A DNA stretch of 64,000 nt. Source: Endocalyx cinctus. Its lineage: Eukaryota; Ascomycota; Sordariomycetes; Amphisphaeriales; Apiosporaceae. The translations under genes were made by a program, and so were the position numbers. Below the pieces are notes generated by a model. It ran no database searches. It saw only the letters and a list, made by a program, of their open reading frames with translations, and had not been told where the DNA came from. Location of the stretch: the NCBI GenBank assembly GCA_001600455.1, contig BCKC01000008.1:1089345-1153344 (forward strand), given 5' to 3'. Shown piece by piece: positions 12,701-20,955 of the stretch. Positions within the stretch are counted from its first letter, which is position 1; each line of letters opens with the position of its first letter.

Positions 12701-15700
12701 GGATCTATCTTCGGCAATATAGACCTTAGCATGTCTGACATCGTAAAACCTGTAAAGAAGTCGAAGGCTATCCCAATTGTACGACCAACAAGCCGCCATT
12801 CTCGGACACCTGTACCTGTTCCTGACGAAAACGCTCCTGTAAGCGACGATAATGACGGTCGCTTGGCTGATCCTACTCGATCCAAGAAGAAGTTCAGAGA
12901 TAACCACGGAGACGGGGATGACGTTCCCCAGTTTGCTGAGCCTACTCCTGAGCCTGAACCTGTACCCCAGGCTGAAGAGGTTGTGGATGATGATGCCGAT
13001 GCGACCAGTGAGAAAGCTGAAGAAGACGAGACGGTACACGTGGGAGATACTACGCTCGCCTCGACTGTACTCTCCGAATCTACCGACGGAAAACTCATGT
13101 CGGAGTCTAATGACACTAAAGCAACAACTAGCCCGTCAGCCACTTCCCCAGACCAGGACCAGGCGAACTGGAAACCGTTCGAATTCCGAAGCGAAGCAGA
13201 TATTCAAGACTTCAACAATGCACGACCGTTTGGCGATGAAGAGCCCACCTTCACGAAACAGCATAAGAAGAGTCTGTCCGCTACAGCTAAGCCTTTTGTG
13301 CCCGGTGGCTTTATGTTTGGAGCTTCAGGTGTATCCGAAACTCCTTTCAACCCTGTACTTAAGACGCAACCTCAACAGTTGACAGACCAGCTTGATGATT
13401 CTGAAGATGATCGTGCTGGTTCGCCAACGCCCGGGCCCGAACTTCGGCCTGCTGCTCAACCTGAATCTGTGCACGACTCACAAGAGGAGTCCCCCGCACC
13501 TGCTAAGGGCTTGATGTCTTCGCGATTCGCGTCTCCACCTCCAGCAAAGGGCTTGAAAGCGTCCCGATTTGCTTCTACGCCTTCACCTCCGCCGAAGATG
13601 GCTGGGCTGGGTGCCTCTCGATTTGCTGAGTCACCATCTCCCGTGTCGGACGAGGATGCCGCAGAGCCTAATTACACCACCGAAAGTCATCCTGCCGATG
13701 AACCCAGCGAGCTACATAGCTACGAGCCCCTACCTGTTAGCCCACCCTCGGAGGTCAGCCCCCCGCCAGCAGAGATTGCCGATCGTCTGGACGAAGATGC
13801 TACTCACGAGCCTACATTCGAAGAGATCGACGCAGTCATGCAACATATGAGCCATATGGATCCTACGATGGGAGTCAAGAGGACTCTCGAGTCCGCTGCT
13901 TGGCGCCAGCCTAGTCCTGTGCGAAACATTTCCATATCCGATGTTGTAGAACCACCTGAGATTGTCTTCCCACAACACGTACCGAGCCCAACCCCCCGCG
14001 AGTACCGCTCTTTGCCACAAGAAATTGCACCTCCTCGACCTTCAACGGAGCTCGAAGATCCATTCGTGGACCCGCCTCACAGTGCCGTCTCTCAAGGATT
14101 TGATGTTGCAGTCCATCATCTCAACTCTACCGGTAGTCCTCCGGAGAGCGACTGGGATGATACTTTCAGTGCTGGCGAGCAAGAAAAACTTGAGCAGCGT
14201 GTCCAGTATTTCGATGGCCACGTGAACGATATCGTTGATAACGTTTTGGCTTCTCGTCTTGATCCTCTGGAGAAGACGCTTGAATACATCCAGCACGCAC
14301 TTGGTGATCTCTCTCGTAGAACGCCCTCAACTCGCCGTGAGAGACGGAGCATGTCTGCCGAGATTCAAGAAAGCGATGCTGACGACGAAGATGACGATGT
14401 TCCTATTCGTCGGTCCATGAGCCCCAAGAGAGACAGAAAGATGGAGCAAATTCGCATCGCTGTTCTGGAAGCCTTGAATCAGCAACAAACGTCGCGCGCG
14501 TTACAAGCTGCTCAATTAGAATCATTTGAGGAACCGGAGAACAAGGAGTCGACTGTTTTGAAAGCATTGGAAGAAATCAAAGAGCAGTTCAGTCAAAACT
14601 TGCGTCTAGATTTCCGCGGAGAGGACTTGCGAAACATTGTCGAAGAAGCTGTTGAGCGTCGTTTGCCACCTACCCCTCAACCTGTGATCAAGGACGATGA
14701 AGAAGCCAACATCAAAATGGCTGAAATGCAAGCTAAGATCGTCGAAATGGAACAGCGTCTTCGCGCCGAGGAGAACAGGACCGAGAGCGAGCGATCCCGA
14801 GTTCGCGAACTCGAAGAGAAACTCAGCGCTGAAGAGAACAGAGGCGAAAACGAGACCATGATCAGACGCGCCGCTGAAGATCGTTCGGCTGAGCTTCGAC
14901 GCCAGCTAGAACAAGCCGAAACTAAGGTTGAGGTTGAGATCATAAACCGCAGTGTGTTTGATCAGCGAATCCATGATCTTGAAGAACGTCTCAGGCAGCA
15001 AGAGAACAGAAGTGAGACGGAATTGGCAGGCCGTAGGGAAGCTGAAGATAGGCTCTCAGAAATCCAACGGCTTCTCCGTATTTCTTCTGAAGAGGAGGAC
15101 CGCTTGAGGGCAGTCCTCGAAGAGCGAGACCAGAAGTTGAAGGGCATGGAACAGGCCTCCGGCAAGACGGCCATGCGTCTTACTCTTCTCGAAGCAGCCC
15201 AAACAAACGGCGAGCAGACTCAAGCTGAACTGAAGAACCGCCTGAACATTACGGAAGTTGAGCTACGTGACACAAGGCAGGAAGCTCGACACTGGCGTTC
15301 TGAAGCCGAGCATGCCAGAGAATCAGCACAGCGACAAGCAGATGACTATGTCCAAAGTGTTAACGAGAACAAGCATCTCCACAAGCTGATTGATACCCTA
15401 GGCGTTCAACTAGAAGAGAACGAGCGAATTAGGGACAACTGGCGCGCCAAGTTCGTTGCTCTACAGGACGATATGGCTCACGCTGCTCGCGAGATCACCG
15501 AGGAGAATTCACGACGTTCCAAGAAGGAGCAAGCTCTCATTGCCCGCCATGAAGTTCTTGATGCTAGGCTGCAGGCTGAGGCCCGCACTCGTGAGCGTCT
15601 TGAAGTTGAAGTTGAGCGCCTGGAAGGTGGTGAGCGAGCTGGCATGAGAGCCGTTAGCGAATGCAAGCGTCTCGAAGCCGTGCTGAACGAACTTCGAAAC

Positions 15701-17137
15701 GAGAATCATACTCTACATCAAAATGTCCTCCGAGCCCAGCGGGAGATTCAAGAGACGAAGGAATCTGCTGCGGCCGAGGTGCAACGCGCTCAGACTGCAG
15801 TCGCGTCCGAGTTGGAAGGTGCTAGAAACGAAGTCCTTAACGTCCGCAGTGAACTAGAGGATGAAGTCCTCAACATCAGGGCCCAGCTTGATCAAGTCAA
15901 GATGGATGCTGATACTGCTAAGGCCCACCACGATATGATGCTCGAAGACGCTCAAAACGCTAAGCAGGCCGAACTCGAGGAAGCCGCAGCTAGAAAACAA
16001 AAGGAGCTTGAGGAATTGGCCCGTCGCCAGCAGAATGAGATCGAAGATCTCCAAGCCAATTACGAGCGACAGATCAACAACGCAGCTGAAGACGCTCAGC
16101 GTACGGAGCAGAACCTCCTTGAACGACTCAGCTTGTCAACTTCCAAGACCGAGCATCTACAAGATCGTGTTGCGCACCTGGAAGAGAAGGTGCAAATTGC
16201 CCAGGAGGCAGCCAAGGCAGCTGCACTGGCGGCCTCGCAAGCTAAGAATATTGGCATGGTCGAACCCGCAACCCAACCCGGCCCTGTTGCCCAGACCAAG
16301 CAGCTGGCCCAGGCTATGCAGTTACCAGAGAAGATCTCTCCTCAAGCCCTTCGTGAATCCATCATGGTCCTACAAGAACAATTACAGGCTCGCGAGCAAC
16401 ACATTGAAGAGCTTGAGCAGACCGTGGCTAAACTGGATCCTGACGCGGCGAACAAGATTTCTAAGCGTGATGACGAGATCACTTGGTTGAGAGAGCTTCT
16501 CGCTGTCAGGCACGGAGATCTCCAGGACATTATTGGTGCCCTTTCTGCAGAGAGATTCGATAAGGAAGCTGTCAGGGGAGCCGCCATTCGCCTCAAGGCT
16601 AACCTTCAAATGGAGGAGCAGGAGCGAGAGCGGGCCATGAACGGAGGTTCCGCCATAAACCTACCCAACATAGCCGCCTCAATCCGAGACGCCGCCACAC
16701 CGCGTATGGTGCAAGCAGTCGGACCTCTTGCCGCCGCATGGGGCAACTGGCGAAAATCCAACAATATGTCAGCATCGTCTCCTGCTGTCGGGAGAACAGC
16801 TACTCCGTCAAAAGCAAGCCCAGCACTCTCGCAGAGCAGCTTCCTCTCTGGCCTCATGACGCCTCCGGCCTCCGGTATTCGCAACACTCCGCAAGGAGAG
16901 CAGAGCCAGCCGCAACCTACCTCATTTGGTACAACACGTCGTCGCATCGCCGAAGATATTGCGAGCAGATCTCGGAGTCCCTCCACGACTGTGCGACAGG
17001 CGGACAAGATGCCTGCCGTGAGCACGCCCCCTCCGCGACATCGAAGGGATCCCACGACCCCACCGATGATGCGAACTGGTTCATACGATGAGGACGCGCA
17101 AGGTGTCGATGACGATTACTTCCGAGACGACGACTGA
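9734..17137 (+). CDS. giant coiled-coil protein (about 2,465 aa), 5' exon unresolved
   Basis: One uninterrupted frame of 7.4 kb ends at TGA 17135-17137. At its 5' edge it has only a TTG at 9734, an in-frame TAA at 9722, and no ATG for about 268 codons. Conserved-looking sequence (KGILNTSSPKLSFTP) begins at once, so a small upstream exon spliced near 9740 is likely. Order of parts: disordered Ser/Pro N-terminus; a compact block at about 345-460 (WKGKNIVVLIPWDEERGQ to NAWKDYVNELQEAKLRALGV); disordered middle with FVFGSG/FMFGASG-type Phe-Gly motifs and SIFGNIDLS near 990; three SRFA motifs near 1262-1298; heptad-rich coiled coil from about 1480 to 2300; a short block AAWGNWRKS; an acidic end. 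From memory, fungal relatives are often auto-named myosin II heavy chain, but no motor domain is present. A cytoskeletal, septal or polarity scaffold is a plausible role, not shown. Confidence 0.75.
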   Translation: MLKGILNTSSPKLSFTPPRASAQDGIKASPSSQVSSTSSPLSSASTVDDGESSSPVLPPLPAPRLPERALEYLRTPPQSNQNAEEEENNQYLTTSWGSPYPQNDRNHARRQSFSTSESSEDSPLHRLEINTPFLRPIPSILTTESERPQSQSLSGTAAVLANRARRPLGGITEDWIRQHTTSDLISEHHLWLSDDSEPSSLSGSVSGDDAGWFEESDPRTPRAALRPASPSAPSRTSRSAQRYPRNRSSNETLKQAARNQNVTNQPESMDTLSIDRGVQDAASIHTIESVSDNALTPAPAPETPTRPGREGLNGSVYGSMAGSQLPTTPVRPMKQVSRTPRMKKKVPWKGKNIVVLIPWDEERGQAGKAPIPLDASKVSTMLRSWEQLGYNVRGFDLEESQGSLASLPSYSQSRGQWPDEDDLVKERSTRKYKVTLPDLNAWKDYVNELQEAKLRALGVSFADEEPAPVPSISPVPSNLSRRASNQFPPMFSPPLPTASAASNGPQGFAFPGFMSGNGSSAAQSPGIPSVASPVSFTGLPGPSKFNPRASISISPHELPFNFSGQPSPHTWSPQLMLQQQLGRSGSPSMLGMNSLMSQSPFQPERVSPQLGIHSRHQSLQYPMLPHQQLQRQDSARASPRLQDLHEVDEEVQSNPYEKSGSKTPEPAQFIRHNASDSLQKEIDDAEYQLEADDNAEYHLEEQFRSQLEHEDYNPQNEGENIGVQNNIQDPEIDLSSHARGPSVHFGNFGNDSDEGPKLHHPQPHSRGHSLSQQPFVESDEVPDSTDEGSVQKPQPQDFQSQNGDNYEIETNPSNLGTPLQAFDFANQLHQRSFSTASNPWANEPASGGSRRPSRHSSHASHGSKPSLSKLNAGAAEFKFNPTSNFTPGQFVFGSGNTGPNGFQPPAFQAPFVAPNPPQSAVSSHFSMPSTSSGAGKISASAPVFSPQRGDFSFSASGPKFNPGAQAFQPLGSVTPSVTSGGASAHNSRPGSIFGNIDLSMSDIVKPVKKSKAIPIVRPTSRHSRTPVPVPDENAPVSDDNDGRLADPTRSKKKFRDNHGDGDDVPQFAEPTPEPEPVPQAEEVVDDDADATSEKAEEDETVHVGDTTLASTVLSESTDGKLMSESNDTKATTSPSATSPDQDQANWKPFEFRSEADIQDFNNARPFGDEEPTFTKQHKKSLSATAKPFVPGGFMFGASGVSETPFNPVLKTQPQQLTDQLDDSEDDRAGSPTPGPELRPAAQPESVHDSQEESPAPAKGLMSSRFASPPPAKGLKASRFASTPSPPPKMAGLGASRFAESPSPVSDEDAAEPNYTTESHPADEPSELHSYEPLPVSPPSEVSPPPAEIADRLDEDATHEPTFEEIDAVMQHMSHMDPTMGVKRTLESAAWRQPSPVRNISISDVVEPPEIVFPQHVPSPTPREYRSLPQEIAPPRPSTELEDPFVDPPHSAVSQGFDVAVHHLNSTGSPPESDWDDTFSAGEQEKLEQRVQYFDGHVNDIVDNVLASRLDPLEKTLEYIQHALGDLSRRTPSTRRERRSMSAEIQESDADDEDDDVPIRRSMSPKRDRKMEQIRIAVLEALNQQQTSRALQAAQLESFEEPENKESTVLKALEEIKEQFSQNLRLDFRGEDLRNIVEEAVERRLPPTPQPVIKDDEEANIKMAEMQAKIVEMEQRLRAEENRTESERSRVRELEEKLSAEENRGENETMIRRAAEDRSAELRRQLEQAETKVEVEIINRSVFDQRIHDLEERLRQQENRSETELAGRREAEDRLSEIQRLLRISSEEEDRLRAVLEERDQKLKGMEQASGKTAMRLTLLEAAQTNGEQTQAELKNRLNITEVELRDTRQEARHWRSEAEHARESAQRQADDYVQSVNENKHLHKLIDTLGVQLEENERIRDNWRAKFVALQDDMAHAAREITEENSRRSKKEQALIARHEVLDARLQAEARTRERLEVEVERLEGGERAGMRAVSECKRLEAVLNELRNENHTLHQNVLRAQREIQETKESAAAEVQRAQTAVASELEGARNEVLNVRSELEDEVLNIRAQLDQVKMDADTAKAHHDMMLEDAQNAKQAELEEAAARKQKELEELARRQQNEIEDLQANYERQINNAAEDAQRTEQNLLERLSLSTSKTEHLQDRVAHLEEKVQIAQEAAKAAALAASQAKNIGMVEPATQPGPVAQTKQLAQAMQLPEKISPQALRESIMVLQEQLQAREQHIEELEQTVAKLDPDAANKISKRDDEITWLRELLAVRHGDLQDIIGALSAERFDKEAVRGAAIRLKANLQMEEQERERAMNGGSAINLPNIAASIRDAATPRMVQAVGPLAAAWGNWRKSNNMSASSPAVGRTATPSKASPALSQSSFLSGLMTPPASGIRNTPQGEQSQPQPTSFGTTRRRIAEDIASRSRSPSTTVRQADKMPAVSTPPPRHRRDPTTPPMMRTGSYDEDAQGVDDDYFRDDD

Positions 17138-18391
17138 GTATACATAATCGAAATGCATGAAGATATATGAGCTACCTAGTCTATCTTGAAAATAGTTGGT
17201 CAGCTTTCTTTCCTTTGTCATAAGATGGACCTCAAGGTTTGATGCGTCACACCTTGGCTACCATTTTGCCGTTTCCACGTCGTGGCTAGATTGATACCCC
17301 ATTTTATCTATATGTTTCTGCTATTATCGTGGGCGAACACTATATATTAATACACGTACTTCTTTCTTTAACACCTCCAGAGTGGCAAGACGGCCCAAGA
17401 TTGATTTAATGGGGTGTATTAACGTTATTGGTTTTATTTTTTATTTTTTCCTTTTATTTCCTTTGTCACTATGCATAGCCGGCGATTCGACTATAGAACA
17501 CGCTCGTTCGCGATATGAAGAATTTATGAGACGATCTCGATGGGGATGTATCGGGGGAAGAAAAAAAAAGACGAGGAAAAGCTAGGGAGAGCCAGTTGGC
17601 TTGTGGGGAGGCATATATAGATAGATACTTAATCAGCATCACAATTTGACATTTTCTCAACTCATTTCAATTTATCCTTCTTTGATTTAACTGCAAGGCA
17701 TATTTTATGATTATGCATATGAAATCGGACTTTTTTTCTGGCAACTTCGTCGAGCATTATCTCGTCCAGTATGTGGCTGCACCAGGGCCTTCAGTTTTGG
17801 ATGAGATTTTCATACGTATTTTTTGCTTCATGATGTTAAGTGATAGTTTTGAAGGGGAGAGTGCACAGGCAGGAAATATGGGAGGCTTTATAGCATCTAT
17901 CTTTCGCGTTCCAAAGATTCGGAGCTTCGAGGTTAACGCTATCCATCTTACTGCTTGTTGCAGCCTTTTTTTTTTTTTTTTTTTTTAGTGGTGGAGAAAG
18001 AATGATGCTTTGGCATGAAGGTTTTAACAAGTCATTTCCGAAAACGGCGGTACTCATACCGACTTCTGATTGATAATTGTTTGGAAAATTAGAATTGTAC
18101 GCATAGATTTATATTGTAAATGCTAAGAGCTGCTATGCTATTCCCCGCCTAATCCGTGCCTTTGATGCTGATGATGATCATGATGCGTTCCGTTTAAAAA
18201 AAAAAAAAAGTAGTTAAGGAGTGATTAAAAAACCAAAAAGAACCGTAGAATGAAGTTTACCGTTCCGTCGCCCGCCGAGTTTTGAACCCCCCAGCATTAG
18301 ATTTGTGTATCGTATGTGTGTGTATTATATATACATTAAAAATTAAGAATGAGAAAAAATGAAAAAAAAGAAGTCGTTTTTTCATATTCGT
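17138..18391. other. intergenic spacer between convergent genes
   Basis: About 1.25 kb separates the 3' ends of the coiled-coil gene and the minus-strand cerato-platanin gene. It carries a T22 tract (17965-17986) and an A14 tract near 18197. Short frames here are AT-driven, and I see no supported gene. Confidence 0.6.
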
Positions 18392-18611
18392 TTACAGACC
18401 GCAGTTGCTGACGTCGACCTGGGTAGCGGTAGCCTCGACGCGGCCGAGAGCGACGGCCTGGCCGTTGGTGAGGTCGTTCATGGCGTCGAGGGCGATGTTG
18501 TAGCCGTTGCTGGACAGGTCGATGGCCAAGATGTTGACCGACTTGCCGTTGTAGGAGAGCTGCCAGCAAGTACCGCACTAAATTATTTTTTGTGTTAGAG
18601 AATTATTGAAT

Positions 18612-18671
<60 letters not shown>

Positions 18672-18927
18672 GCAAAAAAAAAAAAAAACGTACGTTGGGA
18701 GAGTTCCATCCGGTCACGGCGGGGGCGCCGCCGATGTAAGGGAACTTGGGGATGTTCTGCTGGACGGACCATCCGTAGCGGGTCATGAGACCGTTGGCTC
18801 CGTCGGAGCAGGTCACCTGGGTCAGGGATCGGGAACCGTCGTCGTAGCCGGTGTCGTAGGAGACGGAGACGGCCGAGGTGACGGCGGCGAGGGAGAGGAG
18901 GGTGGCGACGTTGGTGAAGAACTGCAT
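18392..18927 (-). CDS. cerato-platanin family secreted protein
   Basis: Two exons on the minus strand, 18927-18694 and 18577-18392, are joined across a 116-bp intron (donor GTACGT, acceptor TAG) in phase 0 and give 139 residues. The first 19 or so form a signal peptide (MQFFTNVATLLSLAAVTSA). The mature protein starts VSVSYDTGYDD and includes SLTQVTCSDGANGLMTRYGW, IGGAPAVTGWNSPNCGTCW, NILAID and QAVALGRVEATATQVDVSNC. The four Cys (40, 79, 82, 137) match the two conserved disulfides of the family. Cerato-platanins have an expansin-like double-psi beta-barrel, are secreted, bind chitin oligomers, and often trigger plant defence or act at hydrophobic surfaces. Length is typical for the family. 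The intron is almost filled by poly-T and CT repeats. Confidence 0.96.
18612..18688. repeat. (GA/CT)n microsatellite and A15 tract inside the cerato-platanin intron
   Basis: Plus-strand bases 18612-18669 are nearly pure GA dinucleotides with one AAA interruption, followed after a short gap by A15 at 18674-18688. On the coding strand this reads as poly-T right after the GTACG donor and then a long CT run. Simple sequence makes up about two thirds of the 116-bp intron. Confidence 0.95.
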
Positions 18928-20955
18928 TTTGTAGGTTTGGGGTTGGGTTGGGTTGGTTTGGAAGTGTGAGTTAAGAGAGATAGAGAGTTGGAGTAGTAAG
19001 AAAGATGTGATTGTTTGATGATGATGGTGATGATGAAAAGAAAAAAGTAAAAAGAGATATTGGATGATTCTTCTCTACCTACTTATATACAAAAATACGA
19101 CTCTTATGAAAAAGAAAATAATTGTCCGTGCTGCATCGTCTGCCATCTTCCGTAGTCCCCGTTGTTTTTTTTTTTTTTTTTTTTTTTTTGTCATGATCAA
19201 ATTCCATACGAGCTCAACTAAGGCCACGCCAAAAGAAACCGGGACACGAGAAATGGCTACTGGGGATTACATCGTCAGGTCGTGTTACCTGCGTGCTAAA
19301 ACATCCTCACCTGCTTACCCTAGGTTAGTGCGTAGCTCGGATGCTACGACCTTTGTTGTTATTTTTTTCCCGAAGGCATGGCATGGGAGAGGGGTCATGA
19401 TGTGAAAGCGGATCTCTACTTCCGGGTAAGCAAGCAAATCGTATCTTACTTGTTGTACATAGTACTGTGATGCTACGGTGGACTATAGCTAACAAAACGA
19501 TTTATCATACGTGACATCGTGTTTTTCTGGATTATGCCGTTTGATTATAATTTAAGAATAGTATTATTACACTAATGTAACTTCCCCGGTCATCATTCGG
19601 CCTTCACTGCCGCCCGTGTGGCTTCCGGGATAATGCTGATATCAGCTGTAAGTGTACTATGTAACCCGTGTACATATAATATTTATATACTGCGTAGCTA
19701 TTCTGGTAGTATTACAGTAGTAAAGAAATAGGTTGCTATTCGAAAATAAGCTTATTTTAAGAAGTAATGTAATACTAACTAATTCCCAGTTATGTGGTAC
19801 ACTCTTGTAGTGTAAAGAACTCTTGTGTTCATGTCGCTGTTCGTTTGTTTTTTTATTATATCACGTATGATGATGGTTCTTGTCCTCTATACTATTACTA
19901 TGTAATGATTTTTTTTTTTTTTTTTTTTTTTTCTTGTTTTGATCTTTTTCCTTTTCTTTCCAATGCTCCGTGTCACGATTGGCCCACGTCACATTCTTGA
20001 ATAACTAACTCTACCCTTCTTCTCCTTCAAAGCTCGTGTTCGTTGCGCTATACTAGAAAAAAAACAGGATCCACCATTTCTTTTTTGTGGAGATGGAATT
20101 ATGCCGATCAATCTCGTATTTCTTTTTTTTTTCTACTTGACTTCTATTTTGACTATGCATACCGAGGATAAACATAATCTATACTACTGTACACCGGTTT
20201 TTTCGTTTTTGTTTTTCTTCTTTCTTTTTACTTGTGGATGATGCAAGCCGTCCGTGTAAGCAAAGCTCGAGCCTACATACGTGGTACTACCACCGGCTGT
20301 GTTCTAGTATACTAGGTATACATACTGTGTATAGTATATATGATATTACCTACTTGTATGGATATTGAAGATCTTCAAGCCTCTTTCTTTTTTTACACAG
20401 TGTATACTAGTGTAGCCCGAGCTTGAAATAGAAACGAAAACAACGATAATAATAATAATTTCTGCGTATAATATCTACCTAGTCATGCGGCTCAAAATAT
20501 TCTGGTGAGAAACGGATCTCGTTAGCATCGCGACGTTACATCCGTTTATTATTGTGGCCCATCGCAAATGCCGTTTAGTTACTCGGATTATCGGTGTGGC
20601 TGAGTTCTACCTTTAGGCTTCCTCTAACGTTGACGCTATTCTCATCATTCTTTTGTAATCTTCTTTCTTTCCCTCTTGTGTCGGCACTGTCTTCTACTCT
20701 TTTATCCCCTCCTACTGCCTTTCCAAAGAAACAAGACCAAAATCAAAAAAAAAAAGCGTTGAAGTAGTTACATCAGAGACTCGTATTCCACCTCCACGAT
20801 CTTACGAACAGCGATGGTACGGACAACGGTGAGAAACGGCTTTCTAGAACCGCTCCCTTCTAGCTTAAATTGGATCTCGAGGTGGAAAAAAAAAAAAAAA
20901 AAAAAAGCTCAACATGTTCATACAAAATGAATACCAAGTTTGAGTTCAAATCTTC
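18928..20955. other. intergenic spacer with long T tracts
   Basis: About 2 kb between the 5' side of the cerato-platanin gene and the 3' end of the vWA gene, both on the minus strand. It has T25 at 19165-19189, about T24 at 19909-19932 and A22 near 20885-20906, plus a palindrome-rich patch around 20300-20345 (CTAGTATACTAGGTATAC). I find no gene. Frames reported by length here are low-complexity. Confidence 0.55.
19082..19089 (-). promoter_or_regulatory. candidate TATA element of the cerato-platanin gene
   Basis: On the minus strand the bases read TATATAAG, about 155 bases before the ATG at 18927. Between them lies a purine-rich leader with GATGAT and GGGTTG repeats. Position and sequence fit a TATA box of a strongly expressed secreted-protein gene; there is no experimental support. 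Confidence 0.35.

Noticed and set aside
12625..13143. 172-aa minus-strand frame
   Set aside because: Antisense inside the coiled-coil gene, whose plus frame is uninterrupted.
9734..17137. myosin II heavy chain
   Set aside because: No P-loop, switch or other motor motifs; only the coiled coil resembles myosin tails.
18612..18688. CRISPR-like or telomere-like repeat
   Set aside because: Plain GA dinucleotide microsatellite and poly-A inside a eukaryotic intron.
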